From Mycolicibacter sp. MU0083 (GTDB lineage Bacteria; Actinomycetota; Actinomycetes; Mycobacteriales; Mycobacteriaceae): a DNA stretch of 64,000 nt. The stretch is taken from assembly GCF_963378075.1 (NCBI RefSeq), contig NZ_OY726394.1, positions 1,488,001 to 1,552,000 of the forward strand, read 5' to 3'. The position numbers and the translations under genes are program-made. Below, piece after piece: positions 47,473 through 57,149 of the stretch. The notes under the pieces were generated by a model. That model made no database searches. It saw only the letters and a program-made list of their open reading frames with translations, and was not told the DNA's origin. The stretch's first letter is position 1. The number at the start of each line of letters is the position of its first letter.

Positions 47473-50400
47473 ATGCTCGATGCACACCGCAACGGACGCC
47501 GCCGGCCGCCGAGCGCATGGGCACGCCTGCGGACTCGGGTGTTCGCCGCCGCGGTGGCCGCGTGCGCCTTCGTCGCGCTCGGGATGGCGCCGTCGGTGAC
47601 GAGCCCGCGGGCACAGGCGGACGTTTTCGGCTGGATCGACGATCTGCTCGATCCCGTCGACGCGGTCGCCGGCGCCGGGGCGGCCGACGAATTCGACTGG
47701 GCGGCGTTTCTGGACTGGTTCGTCAACGACCCGATCTACGCCGGGATCGACAGCTTCATCGACGACCCGGACAACGACTGGCTCATCGACATCATCAACA
47801 GCCTGGCGCCGGCCGGCCAGATGTGGATCGGCGACGGTGTCGACGGAACCGCGGAGCACCCCGACGGGGGCGCCGGCGGTCTGCTGTTCGGTGACGGCGG
47901 CCACGGCTATGACGGCCTCGGCGGCGACGGCGGTGACGCCGGGATGTTCGGCAACGGCGGCGCCGGCGGCATCGGTGCCTACGGGCAGAGCGGCGGCGAC
48001 GGTGGAGCGGGCGGCTGGCTACTGGGTGACGGCGGTGCCGGCGGCGCCGGTGGTGCCGGAGGCGGTGACGGTGGAATCGGCGGCCTGGGACGTGGCGTGG
48101 TGTTCGGTGACGGCGGCGCGGGCGGCGCCGGTGGCATCGGCGCAACGGGTGCTCTCGGTGCAGCCGGGGGTACCGGCGGCAACGGTGGCGCCGGCGGCGA
48201 GAGCACCGCGCGATTCGGAAACGGTGGCATCGGCGGCGCCGGTGGCCAGGGCGGATTCGGCGGCGACGGTGCGGCCGGCGTCGTCGGCATCAATGGCGGA
48301 GCCGGCGGGAACGCCGGTGACGGCGGGATCGGTGGCGTCGGCGGTATCGGAGGCAACGGCGGTGAATTCGGCAGCGCGGGCTCCGGCGGCCGCGGGGGAG
48401 CGGCCGGGCTGGGTGGCACCGGCGGGACCGGAGCGGCCGGCACCGAGGACAACCCCAACGGGGGCGTAGGCGGCAACGGTGGCAATGGCGGCACGGCGGG
48501 CACCGGTGGCGCCGGCGGCATGGCCGATGAAGGCCCCGGCTTCCATGGCGAGGCCGGCGCTGAAGCCCAGAGCGGTGGAAACGGCGGCACCGGCGGCCGG
48601 GGCTTCGACGCCACCGATGCCGGTGACACCGGCGGCCGGGGCGGCGCCGGTGGCAATGGCGGTGACCACGGCGACGGCGGTACCGGCGGTGAAGGCGGAA
48701 CCGGCGGGGAGAGCGGTATCGGCGGTGACGGCGGTAAGGGCGGCAACGGCGGGGCGTACGGCAACGGCGGTACCGGTGGCCAGGGCGGCCGCGGCGGGCA
48801 CGGCGAGGCCGGTACCGACGGCACCCACGCCGGCCAGTCCGGGACCGCGGGCCGGCAAGGTGGCACCGGCGGCGCCGGCGGGGCCGGTGGCCTGGGCGGT
48901 TCGATCAGCGGTAACGGCGGCAACGGTGGGGCCGGTGGTGCGGGCGGCACCGGGGGAACCGGTGGTGCCGGCCAGAACGGAGCCAACGGCGACACCGACG
49001 GCGGCTACGGTCAGTCCGGCGGTGACGGGGGCCGAGGCGGCCAGGGCGGCAACGGTGGCCGCGGCGGTGCCGGCGGTGGAGTGGCCTTCGGCGGATCCGG
49101 GCGCGACGGTGAGATCGGGGCCGGCGGGGACGCCGGCAACGGCGGCACCGGTGGCACCCCCGGTGACGGTGGCAAGGGCGCCGACGCCGTCATCGGCGGC
49201 GGCAACGGCGGTGCCGGCGGCAACGGTGGTAGCAGCTATGGCGGTGCGGCCGGCGCTGCCGGCAGCGGCTCGGTCAAGGGCGCAGCGGGTATCGCGGGTG
49301 GCCCGGCGAGCGGTATCCACGGCAACGGCGGGGCCGGCGGAAACGGCTCCGACGGCGCCTCACCCGGGGCCCGTGGCGGTGACGGCGGCCGCGGCGGCAA
49401 CGGTGGCAACATCGGAAACGGTGGCATCGGCGGCAACGGCGGACAGGGCGCCCTAGGCCGGCAGGGCGACGGCGGAACCGGCTACGGCGTGTCCGGAAGT
49501 GCCGGCGGTACCGGAGGAGCGGGCGGCAACGGCGGTGCCGGTGGCACGGGCGGCAGCGACCGCGGCGACGGCGGTCTCGGTGGTTCCGGCGGTGCCGGCG
49601 GTACCGGTGGAACCGGTGGCACCGGGACGAACGGCGCGGTGGGTGTCGGCAACGGCGGCAACGGGCAGCACGGTGGCAACGGCGGTGCGGGCGGTACCGG
49701 CGGCGCCGGCGGCAATGGCGGCACCGGGGGTGGCGTGGCGTCGGGTGGATCGGGCCACGCCGGTGCTCAAGGACTAGGCGGCAACGGTGGCGCCGGCGGT
49801 ACCGGCGGCACTCCCGGCGACGGTGGCCGGGGCGCGGACAACCGCGACATCAGCAGGTTCTCCGGCTCTGGCGGTGACGGTGGCAACGGCGGCGACGCGG
49901 GGGCCGGCGGAGCAGGAGGTGCGGGCGGCACCGGCTCCACCAACGGTGTCACCGGTGCGGCCGGCCAGTTGCCCACCGGTGCGCTGGGCAACGGCGGCGA
50001 CGCCGGTAAGGGTGCGGACGCCACCGCCGTCCACGACTTCGGCGGTAACGGCGGGCGTGGCGGCAACGGCGGCAACATCGGCAACGGCGGGCGCGGCGGC
50101 GACGGCGGCGCCGGTGGACCCGGCTTGGTCGGAAAGAACGGCAGCAACGGCCAACAGGGCTTCGGCAACACCTACAACGGCGGTGTCGGGACCGGGGGCG
50201 ATCAGGGCGGCACCGGCGGTGACGGTGGGCGCGGCGGTGCCGGCGGTTCGATCCGCGGCAACGGCGGTGACGGTGGCACCGGCGGAGTCGGCGGTGACGG
50301 CGGGACCGGCGGCCGGGGTGGCAACGGCGCCAACGGCTCCGGCGCCCCCGCCCAGAGTGGCGGTTACGGCAACACCGGCGGCAAGGGTGGCACCGGCGGA

Positions 50401-50853
50401 AACGGTGGCACCGGCGGCCGGGGTGGTACCGCGACCAACGGCAACGGCGGTCACGGTGGCATGGGCGGTGAAGGCGGTCTCGGCGGAGGCGGCGGAGCCG
50501 GCGGTGACGGCGGCGACTCCTGGGGTCTGTACGAGGCCGGCACCGGCGGCACCGGCGGCAGCGGCGGTACCGGGGGCGTCAGCGGCGCCGGCGGTGTGGG
50601 CGGCAGCTCCACCAACGGTCTGGGCGGAAACGGCGGCGACACCGGCCGGGGCGGCCAAGGAGGCGGCGGCGGGCCAGGTGGTGACGGCGGCAGTGGCTAT
50701 CTGGCCAAGGACGGCGGCACCGGTGGTGCCGGGGGCGCCGGCGGAGACTCCAACGGCACCGTGGGCGCCGGCGGCAGCCCCGGAGGCGCGAACGGACAGA
50801 TCAGTCGACCCGGGCTGAGCGGCACCACGGGCGTCAAGGGCGATCACGGCTGA
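47473..50853 (+). CDS. Very large PGRS-type protein lacking a PE domain
   Basis: 1126 aa from ATG 47473 (AAGGGA nine bases upstream; GTG 47446 and TTG 47425 are weaker options). Arg-rich start [20 protein letters not shown], hydrophobic segment [19 protein letters not shown], likely cleavage after PRAQA. A unique acidic region of about 75 residues ([38 protein letters not shown]) leads into [12 protein letters not shown] and then about 1000 residues of Gly-Gly-X repeats rich in Asn, Asp, Thr and Ala. The N-terminal plan matches the protein at 20978 rather than PE. Calcium-binding beta-roll folding is possible for the GGxGxD-like units. Function unknown. Confidence 0.85.
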   Translation: MLDAHRNGRRRPPSAWARLRTRVFAAAVAACAFVALGMAPSVTSPRAQADVFGWIDDLLDPVDAVAGAGAADEFDWAAFLDWFVNDPIYAGIDSFIDDPDNDWLIDIINSLAPAGQMWIGDGVDGTAEHPDGGAGGLLFGDGGHGYDGLGGDGGDAGMFGNGGAGGIGAYGQSGGDGGAGGWLLGDGGAGGAGGAGGGDGGIGGLGRGVVFGDGGAGGAGGIGATGALGAAGGTGGNGGAGGESTARFGNGGIGGAGGQGGFGGDGAAGVVGINGGAGGNAGDGGIGGVGGIGGNGGEFGSAGSGGRGGAAGLGGTGGTGAAGTEDNPNGGVGGNGGNGGTAGTGGAGGMADEGPGFHGEAGAEAQSGGNGGTGGRGFDATDAGDTGGRGGAGGNGGDHGDGGTGGEGGTGGESGIGGDGGKGGNGGAYGNGGTGGQGGRGGHGEAGTDGTHAGQSGTAGRQGGTGGAGGAGGLGGSISGNGGNGGAGGAGGTGGTGGAGQNGANGDTDGGYGQSGGDGGRGGQGGNGGRGGAGGGVAFGGSGRDGEIGAGGDAGNGGTGGTPGDGGKGADAVIGGGNGGAGGNGGSSYGGAAGAAGSGSVKGAAGIAGGPASGIHGNGGAGGNGSDGASPGARGGDGGRGGNGGNIGNGGIGGNGGQGALGRQGDGGTGYGVSGSAGGTGGAGGNGGAGGTGGSDRGDGGLGGSGGAGGTGGTGGTGTNGAVGVGNGGNGQHGGNGGAGGTGGAGGNGGTGGGVASGGSGHAGAQGLGGNGGAGGTGGTPGDGGRGADNRDISRFSGSGGDGGNGGDAGAGGAGGAGGTGSTNGVTGAAGQLPTGALGNGGDAGKGADATAVHDFGGNGGRGGNGGNIGNGGRGGDGGAGGPGLVGKNGSNGQQGFGNTYNGGVGTGGDQGGTGGDGGRGGAGGSIRGNGGDGGTGGVGGDGGTGGRGGNGANGSGAPAQSGGYGNTGGKGGTGGNGGTGGRGGTATNGNGGHGGMGGEGGLGGGGGAGGDGGDSWGLYEAGTGGTGGSGGTGGVSGAGGVGGSSTNGLGGNGGDTGRGGQGGGGGPGGDGGSGYLAKDGGTGGAGGAGGDSNGTVGAGGSPGGANGQISRPGLSGTTGVKGDHG

Positions 50854-50889
50854 GCCGGGTGCGCGGGTGCGCCCCGGGTGCTGCGGCCG

Positions 50890-51894
50890 CTAGGGGACTA
50901 GCACCACCTTGCCGACGTTCTCGCGGGCGGCCAGAATCCGGTGCGCCTCAGCGGCATTCGCGAACGGTACCGCCGCGTGCACAATCGGTTTGGCGATCCC
51001 TGCCGACAGCGTCTCGGTCAGGGGTGCGATCCAGGGCCCGAGGGTGCCCCGGTCGTCCCACAGTCGCAGCATGTTGATGCCGATCACGGTCTTGGACTGC
51101 TCCATCTGAGCGATCAGGCTGAAGCCGCGCAGCATCGCCAGCGCCTGCGGCGCCGCCCGCAGCAATGACCGTTTCTCGCCCTGCTGCAACGACGACAGGC
51201 CGTAGGCGGCGAGCCGCCCGCCGGGACGCAGCAACGAAAACGAGCGCCACGCCGAGGTGCCGCCGAGCCCGTCGAGCACCATGTCGTAGGCGGGCAGACC
51301 CTTCCACCAGCCCTTTCGCCGGTAGTCGATGGCCCGGTCGATGCCCAGTGCGTCGAGTTGAGCGTGCTTGCCCGGCGATGCCGTGCCGTGTACGACCGCT
51401 CCGGCGGCCTTGGCCAGTTGGATCGCGGCGATACCGACGCCACCGGCCGCGGCGTGCACCAGTACCCGTTCACCGGCCCGCAGGGATCCATATCCGTGCA
51501 GAGCGGCCCAGGCCGTGGCGTAGTTCACCGGGACCGCGGCACCCTCATCGAAGCTCATCGACGCCGGCAGAACGATGGTGTCCTCGGCGTCGGCATTGAC
51601 GATCTCGGCGTAGCCGCCGAACCGGGTGCCGGCCAATACGCGTTCGCCGACCCGGGCGGGATTCACGCCGTCGCCGACGGCCTCGATGGTCCCGGCGACC
51701 TCGTAACCGACCACGGCGGGCAGTTCGGGCGCGTCGGGATACAACCCGACCCGGGCCAGATGATCGGCGAAGTTCACCCCGGCAGCGCGGACCGCGATGC
51801 GTACCTGGCCGGCAGCCGGCGGCGGGGGATCGGGGCGATCCTGCACCTGCAGCACCGATGGTGGGCCTTGTTTGGTGATGACGACGGCGCGCAT
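50890..51894 (-). CDS. NADPH:quinone oxidoreductase / zinc-type alcohol dehydrogenase-like (MDR) protein
   Basis: 334 aa from ATG 51894 ([19 protein letters not shown]); GTG 51903 is three codons earlier. Medium-chain reductase with an N-terminal GroES-like fold ([20 protein letters not shown]) and an NADPH Rossmann motif [20 protein letters not shown]. The structural-zinc and catalytic-zinc cysteines are missing, which places it with the quinone oxidoreductase / VAT-1-like group. Substrate unknown. Convergent with the PGRS gene, divergent from the AhpD-like gene. Confidence 0.85.
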   Translation of the reverse strand: MRAVVITKQGPPSVLQVQDRPDPPPPAAGQVRIAVRAAGVNFADHLARVGLYPDAPELPAVVGYEVAGTIEAVGDGVNPARVGERVLAGTRFGGYAEIVNADAEDTIVLPASMSFDEGAAVPVNYATAWAALHGYGSLRAGERVLVHAAAGGVGIAAIQLAKAAGAVVHGTASPGKHAQLDALGIDRAIDYRRKGWWKGLPAYDMVLDGLGGTSAWRSFSLLRPGGRLAAYGLSSLQQGEKRSLLRAAPQALAMLRGFSLIAQMEQSKTVIGINMLRLWDDRGTLGPWIAPLTETLSAGIAKPIVHAAVPFANAAEAHRILAARENVGKVVLVP

Positions 51895-51932
51895 GGGTTC
51901 CACCCTATTGCCGTTGTGGTCATAATCGGTGG

Positions 51933-52676
51933 GTGGACGTCTTCGATGAGCTGAACCGGTTGGTGGCGTTGGCGGGCGATCCGGTGGAGGACTCCGATCC
52001 CGCGGTCGCCGAGTTCGCCGAACAGTTCGGCGTCGACGTCTCGGTGATCACCGATGCGCAACGGGACCGGCTGCGGGAAGCACTGGGAGACCAGGCCTTC
52101 AGTGTGGTCGCGCAGATGTTCATCGCCGATTTCGCACCGCGGGTGCGTGCCGGTCTGGCCGCGCTGGGGCTCACGGCGGCATGGCCGGCGGCCGAGGACA
52201 CAGATCGGTCGGGCGACCTGGCCGGCACCCTGTTCAACGGGTTCATGCCCGCCGTCGCCCGGTTACGGGCCCTGGATGCGGTGACCTCCGAGGTGGTCCG
52301 GCTCCGCGTGGCGGCGCAACACAACTGCCGACTGTGCAAATCGCTGCGCGAGACGACGGCGCTGGATGCCGGCGGCTCGGAGTCGCTCTACGACGACATC
52401 GAACGCTTCGAGGAATCCGGTCGGCTCAACGAGGCACAGAAGGCCGCACTGCGCTACGTCGATGCGCTGATCTGGACACCGACGCAGATCGATGCGGAGG
52501 TGGCGGCGGGGGTGCGCCGGTACTTCACCGACGAGCAGGCCGTCGAACTGACGTTGGACGTGATGCGTAACTCCGGCAACAAGATCGCGGTGGCGCTGGC
52601 CGCCGATGCGCCGCGGGTGGCCGAGGGCATCGATCACTACCTGATCGACGCCGACGGCCAGACGGTGTACAGCTGA
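51933..52676 (+). CDS. Carboxymuconolactone decarboxylase / AhpD-like protein
   Basis: 247 aa from GTG 51933. All-helical, with a CxxC at about residues 132-135 ([19 protein letters not shown]), the redox pair of AhpD-like alkylhydroperoxidases; a usual extra His lies near (RVAAQHN). The C-terminus [20 protein letters not shown] fits the family. Longer than AhpD because of an N-terminal helical extension of about 90 residues. Probably a thiol-dependent oxidoreductase; partner unknown. Its end is 2 nt from the convergent hydrolase. Confidence 0.78.
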   Translation: MDVFDELNRLVALAGDPVEDSDPAVAEFAEQFGVDVSVITDAQRDRLREALGDQAFSVVAQMFIADFAPRVRAGLAALGLTAAWPAAEDTDRSGDLAGTLFNGFMPAVARLRALDAVTSEVVRLRVAAQHNCRLCKSLRETTALDAGGSESLYDDIERFEESGRLNEAQKAALRYVDALIWTPTQIDAEVAAGVRRYFTDEQAVELTLDVMRNSGNKIAVALAADAPRVAEGIDHYLIDADGQTVYS

Positions 52677-52678
52677 AC

Positions 52679-53542
52679 TCAGTCGGAGTGGCGGGCTAGG
52701 AAGTCCAGGACGGCGTCGGCGAAGACGTCGTTGCGGTCCCCGGCGACCATGTGACCGGCCCCGGCGACGTCGACGAACTCGACCTGCGGGAAGCGTGCCA
52801 AGAAGTCTTCGGCGTTCTGGGCGCTGACCAGGTCGCTGAGTTGGCCGCGCACCAGCAGGATCGGCACGCCGCCGTCGAGGATGGCCTGCACGGCGGTGTT
52901 GAGCCGATCGACGTCGTGGATCTCCATGGGCCCGCGGTACTCGTCGCCGCCGACGAATTTCGGGTCCCAATGCCAATACCAGCGATCGCCACGACGGCGC
53001 AGATTCGCGGTGAGCCCGCTGAGGTCGGCCGGGCGGGGACGGTGCGGGTTGTAGGCGGCGATCGCATCGGCAACCTCGTCGAGGGATTCGAAACCGGATT
53101 CCGCCCGCTCGGTCATGAACGCCTGAATCCGCTGAGCCCCTGAGGAATCCATATTCGGCACGATGTCGACCAGCACCACGGCACTGGCCGCACCGGGCGC
53201 GATCTCCCCGGCCAGCAGGGTCGCCGTCATCCCGCCCAGTGACGCCCCGACCAATACCGGGTCCGGCGGCAGGGTACGCAATACCTCGTGGACGTCGTCG
53301 GCGAAGCGGACGAGCCGATAGTCACCGTCTTCGTCCCAGTCGGATTCGCCGTGACCGCGCAGGTCGACGGTGACGGCCTGCCAGCCTCGTTCGGCCACCG
53401 CCGCGGCGGCCTTGCCCCAGGATCGGCGGGTCTGTCCGCCGCCGTGCAGGAAGACCACCGCACGGGCGTCGGGATCGCCGTGCCGGTCGGCGATGATCCG
53501 CACATCGCCGGGCGTGTGGGTGACGAAGGTTTCCGCGGTCAT
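52679..53542 (-). CDS. Alpha/beta hydrolase
   Basis: 287 aa from ATG 53542. Oxyanion hole in [20 protein letters not shown], nucleophile elbow GASLGG (Ser about 99), Asp in [16 protein letters not shown] and His in [14 protein letters not shown]: a full catalytic triad. [14 protein letters not shown] after strand 4 is the typical lid start. An epoxide-hydrolase- or esterase-type enzyme of unknown substrate. Divergent from the methyltransferase-VapB fusion gene. Confidence 0.87.
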   Translation of the reverse strand: MTAETFVTHTPGDVRIIADRHGDPDARAVVFLHGGGQTRRSWGKAAAAVAERGWQAVTVDLRGHGESDWDEDGDYRLVRFADDVHEVLRTLPPDPVLVGASLGGMTATLLAGEIAPGAASAVVLVDIVPNMDSSGAQRIQAFMTERAESGFESLDEVADAIAAYNPHRPRPADLSGLTANLRRRGDRWYWHWDPKFVGGDEYRGPMEIHDVDRLNTAVQAILDGGVPILLVRGQLSDLVSAQNAEDFLARFPQVEFVDVAGAGHMVAGDRNDVFADAVLDFLARHSD

Positions 53543-53656
53543 CTTCGGATCGTATGCCGGGACGGGTATCGGGCCCGCAGCCGCCTCGGAGAAAAGCCTG
53601 GTGACCGGCGGGTTGTCGGGGATACCATGACGTATTCGTTAGGTCGGGAGGGCAAC

Positions 53657-54508
53657 ATGGCCCGCTATCTCGCCCTGGTCTACGGGGCACTCAACTACCT
53701 GGTATTCCTCGCGGTATTCGGTTACGCCGTCGGTTTCGTCGCCGACGTCGCGGTGCCGCGAACCGTCGATGTGGGCCCTCAGGCGCCGGCGGGACGGGCC
53801 GTCGCGGTCGACGTGGCGTTGCTGGGCCTGTTCGCGTTGCAGCACAGCGTGATGGCGCGCCCGGCGTTCAAGCGATGGCTGACCCGGGTGGTGCCGCGGG
53901 CGATCGAACGCAGCACCTACGTGCTGGCATCGAATCTGGTTTTGGCCCTGCTGTTTTGGCAGTGGCATCCCATCCCGGCGGTGGTCTGGGACGTGTCTGC
54001 GCCGGCGGGGCGCGCGGCGTTGTGGGTGCTGTTCTGGCTCGGCTGGGGGATCGCGCTGACGTCGACGTTCATGATCAGTCATCTCGACCTGTTCGGGCTG
54101 CGGCAGGTGTACCTGGCATGGCGGGGGCGGCCCTATCGCGGCGTCGAGTTCCGGGCGCCGGCGCTGTACCGGCTGGTGCGGCACCCGCTGATGCTGGGCT
54201 TCGTGATCGCGTTCTGGGCCACGCCCACCATGACCGCCGGCCACCTGCTGTTCGCCGTGGCGACCACCGGCTACATCCTGATCGCGCTGCGCCTGGAGGA
54301 GCGCGACCTGATCGCGGCGCTCGGCGACGAGTACCGGCAGTACCGGGCCGCGGTGCCGATGCTGATTCCGGGCCGCGTGCGCGCACGGGGCAGTGTGCTG
54401 AGTGATGAGCTCGCCGCGATTCGGCTGCGCTGTGCGGCGTTGCCGGAGGTGGATTCCCGGCCGCCAGAACAGAGCATCGGCTACGACGACAATGGCCTGC
54501 CCATCTGA
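53657..54508 (+). CDS. MddA-like membrane methyltransferase fused to a VapB antitoxin C-terminal remnant
   Basis: 283 aa from ATG 53657 (GGGAGG upstream). Residues 1-245 are a membrane methyltransferase of the methanethiol S-methyltransferase/NnrU/ICMT type, with about five helices ([60 protein letters not shown]) and the C-terminal [11 protein letters not shown] plus [20 protein letters not shown] that bind SAM. The family normally ends shortly after this. Here the frame continues with 35 residues ([20 protein letters not shown] onward, ending [10 protein letters not shown]) that resemble the C-terminus of VapB antitoxins. The stop overlaps the ATG of a vapC remnant, as in a real vapBC operon. 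The vapB 5' part and the original methyltransferase stop seem to have been deleted. Confidence 0.8.
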   Translation: MARYLALVYGALNYLVFLAVFGYAVGFVADVAVPRTVDVGPQAPAGRAVAVDVALLGLFALQHSVMARPAFKRWLTRVVPRAIERSTYVLASNLVLALLFWQWHPIPAVVWDVSAPAGRAALWVLFWLGWGIALTSTFMISHLDLFGLRQVYLAWRGRPYRGVEFRAPALYRLVRHPLMLGFVIAFWATPTMTAGHLLFAVATTGYILIALRLEERDLIAALGDEYRQYRAAVPMLIPGRVRARGSVLSDELAAIRLRCAALPEVDSRPPEQSIGYDDNGLPI

Positions 54509-54786
54509 TGGTGATCGACACGCCCTCTCTGGTGGCGATGTTGACCGACGAGCCGGAGTCCGCACAGTTCGAGGCTGCCGTCGAAGCCGACCCGATCCGG
54601 CTGATGTCCACGGCGTCGTATCTGGAAGCCGCGATAGTGATCGAAGCACGATTCGGCGAAGCAGGCGGACGCGAGCTGGATCTGTGACTGCACCGTGCAG
54701 TGGTCGACTTGGTGGCCGTCGACGCCGATCAGGTGTACAAGGGTGATGACTTCGCGCACACCGACGTCGCCGGTGTCACGCACTGA
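54508..54786 (+). pseudogene. Broken VapC (PIN-domain toxin) gene
   Basis: The frame starts [20 protein letters not shown], the standard VapC N-terminus with the first catalytic Asp, and continues to GEAGGRELDL, where TGA (54685-54687) replaces the expected Trp codon. After the stop the same frame resumes LHRAVVDLVAVDADQ and then jumps to VYKGDDFAHTDVAGVTH, so about 40 codons carrying the central catalytic Asp (NYGD-type motif) are missing. The toxin cannot be active. TGATG overlap with the VapB-like tail of the preceding gene shows the two were once a pair. Confidence 0.82.
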
Positions 54787-54847
54787 CTACCCGGGGTGCC
54801 TGGCGCGATGGAGAGCATCAGTAGAGTCGACCATGCACGCGATGCGA

Positions 54848-54921
54848 GGGGCGGTAGCTCAGTCGGTTAGAGCCGTGGACTCATAATCCATTGGTCGCGG
54901 GTTCGAGCCCCGCCCGCCCTA
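54848..54921 (+). tRNA. tRNA with anticodon CAT (elongator Met or Ile2)
   Basis: 74-nt cloverleaf: acceptor GGGGCGG pairing CCGCCCT (first pair G-T), D arm GCTCAGTCGGTTAGAGC, anticodon loop CTCATAA on stem GTGGA/TCCAT, T arm GCGGGTTCGAGCCCCGC, discriminator A. CAT is read as Met unless C34 is lysidylated to make tRNA-Ile2; identity cannot be settled by eye. The last six bases belong to a direct repeat that ends the accessory region at 60662, so the gene appears to be an integration site. Confidence 0.9.
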
Positions 54922-54944
54922 CTAGGTCTCTTGTATTACGTCGG
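54916..54944 (+). repeat. Putative att site (left), overlapping tRNA 3' end
   Basis: 29-bp sequence GCCCTACTAGGTCTCTTGTA followed by TTACGTCGG, matching 26 of 29 positions of the copy at 60634-60662 in direct orientation. Begins in the tRNA acceptor stem, as expected for a tRNA-targeting integrase. Confidence 0.65.
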
Positions 54945-54945
54945 T

Positions 54946-54970
54946 TGATGCTTGACGTTTTGGTTCCGGT
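54946..54970 (+). mobile_element. Left-end remnant of an IS481-family element
   Basis: TGATGCTTGACG followed by TTTTGGTTCCGG resembles the inverted complement of the IS481-type right end at 56969-57005 (TGATGGTTGACGGATCGTGT then TCGGTTGA). The IS3 element begins immediately afterwards, and the 5' part of the IS481 transposase gene is lost. Confidence 0.5.
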
Positions 54971-55024
54971 TGAATCGCCCTGGGTTGTGTGGAGGCTCCA
55001 AACCTTGGAAACGAGGATGGAGTC

Positions 55025-55369
55025 ATGTCGAAGAAGCAGACGCCGGGTAAACCGACGAGTCGTCGCTACAGTCCGGAGGAGAAGGCCTCGGCGGTGCGGA
55101 TGGTGCGCACCTTGCGCGCGGAGCTGGGCACCGAGCACGGCACCGTGCAGCGCGTGGCCAACCAGCTCGGTTACGGGGTGGAGTCTGTGCGCCAGAGCGT
55201 GCGCCAGGCAGATATCGACGACGGGCATGCGCCCGGGGTATCGACCGCGGAGGCACGGCGGATCAAGGACCTTGAGCAGGAGAATCGAGAGCTCAAGCGT
55301 GCCAACGAAATACTGAAACGGGCAGCCAGTTTCTTCGGGGCGGAGCTCGACCGCCAACACAAGAAATAG
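55025..55369 (+). CDS. IS3-family transposase OrfA
   Basis: 114 aa from ATG 55025. A basic helix-turn-helix (RRYSPEEKASAVRMVRTLRA, QRVANQLGYGVESVRQSVRQ) for terminal-repeat binding is followed by a leucine-zipper-like coiled coil at the C-terminus (DLEQENRELKRANEILKRAA). The stop TAG shares its last base with the orfB GTG; a -1 frameshift at AAGAAATAG or re-initiation could make an OrfAB fusion. Confidence 0.88.
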   Translation: MSKKQTPGKPTSRRYSPEEKASAVRMVRTLRAELGTEHGTVQRVANQLGYGVESVRQSVRQADIDDGHAPGVSTAEARRIKDLEQENRELKRANEILKRAASFFGAELDRQHKK

Positions 55370-56286
55370 TGGCCTTCATCGACGCCAACCGTGCCGATCT
55401 CGGGGTCGAGCCCATCTGCACCGTCCTGCGCAGCGCAGGCCTGCGGGTGGCCCCGAGCACCTACTACGCGGCCAAGAACCGCACGCACTGTGCGCGGGCG
55501 GTCCGCGACGCGCTCATGACGCCGATCCTGGTGGAGCTCTGGGAGGCCAATTACCGCGTCTACGGAGCCCGCAAGCTGGCCAAGGCCGCCCGTCGTGCCG
55601 GCCACCACGTGGGCCGTGACCAGGTCGCCCGGTTGATGAAGGCCGCCGGCATCACCGGCGTGCATCGCCGCAGGAAGGTACGCACCACCAAGGCCGATCC
55701 GGAGGCGCCACGGCATCCGGATCTGGTCAAACGTGATTTCACCGCTGTCGCACCTGACCAGCTGTGGGTGACGGATCTGACGTATGTGCCGACCTGGGCT
55801 GGGGTGGCCTACGTGTGCTTCATCACCGACGCGTTCTCCCGGATGATCGTGGGCTGGCGGGTCGCGTCGCACATGCGCACCACCATGGTGCTCGATGCGA
55901 TCGAGATGGCCCGCTGGTCACGGGGAAACACGTTGCCGGGCTTGCGATGTCATTCTGATGCCGGGGCGCAGTTCACCTGTATTCGCTATGGTGAACGTCT
56001 CGCTGAGATCGGCGCGGTGCCCTCCATCGGCACCGTCGGTGACAGCTACGACAATGCCCTGGCTGAGACGGTCAACGGCTACTACAAGGCCGAGCTGATC
56101 TACGGACCCGCCCATTCGGGGCCGTGGAAGACCGTCGAGGACGTCGAACTGGCCACCCTGGGCTGGGTGCACTGGCACAACACCAGCCGCCTACACGGCT
56201 ACCTCGACGACCTGCCGCCGACCGAGTACGAAGACGCCTTCTACGCTGGGCAACGGATCGACCAAACCCTGGCCGAAATCCACTAG
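55369..56286 (+). CDS. IS3-family transposase OrfB (DDE integrase core)
   Basis: 305 aa from GTG 55369. The HTH_21-like YRVYGARKLAKAARRAGHHV precedes the rve integrase core, whose DDE residues appear in LWVTDLTYVPTW, CHSDAGAQFTC and DNALAETVNGYYKAELI. The C-terminal LATLGWVHWHNTSRLHGYL is typical. No frameshift or stop, so the element may still be active. The copy ends 31 nt before the IS right end. Confidence 0.92.
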   Translation: MAFIDANRADLGVEPICTVLRSAGLRVAPSTYYAAKNRTHCARAVRDALMTPILVELWEANYRVYGARKLAKAARRAGHHVGRDQVARLMKAAGITGVHRRRKVRTTKADPEAPRHPDLVKRDFTAVAPDQLWVTDLTYVPTWAGVAYVCFITDAFSRMIVGWRVASHMRTTMVLDAIEMARWSRGNTLPGLRCHSDAGAQFTCIRYGERLAEIGAVPSIGTVGDSYDNALAETVNGYYKAELIYGPAHSGPWKTVEDVELATLGWVHWHNTSRLHGYLDDLPPTEYEDAFYAGQRIDQTLAEIH

Positions 56287-56317
56287 CCCGAGCCTCCACC
56301 GATCCCAGGGCGATTCA

Positions 56318-56954
56318 GTCTGCGATGGGCTCCGTCAAGCGTTGGGGCGTTACGGTGCTCCCGAGCAGATCTTGACCGACAACGCCCAAGGTGTTCACGG
56401 GTCGGTTTCATCATCCGCCGGTGGAGGTGCTCTTCGATGCGATCTGCTGTCTCAACGGAATCGAGCATCTGTTGACTCAGCCACGCAGTCCGACGACGAC
56501 CGGAAAGATTGAGCGATTCCATCGCAGTTTGCGTGCTGAATTCCTCAGCAACCGAGGGCCGTTCACCAACCTGCGGGCTGCGCAGCGGGCGTTGGATGAG
56601 TGGGTGGACTACTACAACACCGTCCGCCCGCATCAAGCGATCGCGATGGCCACACCCGCGCAACGATTCACCCCGGGGCCGCCCGGCACGGTTAGCGAAC
56701 CCTCGCCGGTCCCGCGCGCCGATCGCGACGGCGATGACTGGGTGTCGCGTCGGGTCACCACCAACGGGGTCGTCAGCGTGTCCTGGCAGCAGGTCAGCGT
56801 AGGCGCCCACCATGCCGGCCAACGATGCGACGTCCACATCGACGGGAAATTGCTGAGGTTCTACATCGGCGACGATCTGGTCAAAACCGCCGCCAGAACC
56901 AGTCGCGACCCGGTACGAAACAAAAGGGCCCTACGCACCCGCGAACAGGCCTAA
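56318..56954 (+). pseudogene. IS481-family transposase, 5'-truncated and frameshifted
   Basis: Begins abruptly at the right end of the IS3 element with CDGLRQALGRYGAPEQILTD, then a one-base insertion near 56382 (AACGCCCAAGG) shifts the frame. From 56391 the frame continues with MFTGRFHHPPVEVLFDAICC, RSPTTTGKIERFHRSLRAEF (DDE glutamate) and DEWVDYYNTVRPHQAIAMAT, then the IS481 C-terminal tail to TAA at 56952-56954. Catalytic N-terminal half and first Asp are missing, so not functional. Confidence 0.85.
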
Positions 56955-57005
56955 CCACTAACCCGGAGTGTCAAGGATCAACCGAACACGATCCGTCAAC
57001 CATCA
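56875..57005 (+). repeat. IS481 right-end segment, copy 1 of a 131-bp direct repeat
   Basis: Identical at 129 of 131 positions to 60489-60619 in the same orientation. Contains the last codons of the transposase and the terminal repeat TGTCAAGGATCAACCGAACA onward, ending CATCA at 57005. Confidence 0.9.
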
Positions 57006-57146
57006 GCTGAAGCCGACCTTCTCTACCTGAAATAGCTGGCGCCCCATGCCATGATCGACTACCAGGGACATGCCTGGCTTGACGTGCGAGACGGGTATCA
57101 TCGTGACGTCGAGGTCGCGCAATTCTTGTGGAAGTGGCATCGTCAT
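57003..57146 (-). CDS. Small ORF (47 codons) ending in the IS481 terminus
   Basis: Reads MTMPLPQELRDLDVTMIPVS, continues HVKPGMSLVVDHGMGRQLFQ and ends VEKVGFS. The starts at 57149 (GTG), 57146 or 57140 (ATG) lie close together; GACGAGG sits just before them, with good spacing to 57140. The composition is protein-like, not Arg/Pro-rich as in shadow frames. The stop TGA (57003-57005) is provided by the last three bases of the IS481 fragment, so the gene was probably longer before the IS arrived. No family recognised. Confidence 0.35.
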   Translation of the reverse strand: MTMPLPQELRDLDVTMIPVSHVKPGMSLVVDHGMGRQLFQVEKVGFS

Positions 57147-57149
57147 CAC

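Larger units (their letters stand above)
54971..56317 (+). mobile_element. IS3-family insertion sequence, apparently complete (1347 bp)
   Basis: Bounded by inverted repeats TGAATCGCCCTGGG-N4-GTGGAGGCTC at 54971 and its complement ending at 56317 (25 of 28 positions match). Encodes orfA and orfB, both intact. No clear target-site duplication: the bases outside the ends differ. It lies inside an IS481-type remnant. Confidence 0.88.

Noticed and set aside
47979..50847. Several 100-430 codon open frames in other frames of the second PGRS gene (Ala/Val/Thr-rich or Pro-rich)
   Set aside because: Shadows of the repetitive GC-rich coding strand with low-complexity translations.
47880..50850. Short tandem repeats resembling a CRISPR array
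   Set aside because: Repeats are coding, of 9-bp-type units without constant repeat/spacer lengths; no cas genes nearby.
54967..56320. Target-site duplication around the IS3 element
   Set aside because: Bases outside the two terminal repeats (GGT and GTC) do not match, so none can be claimed.
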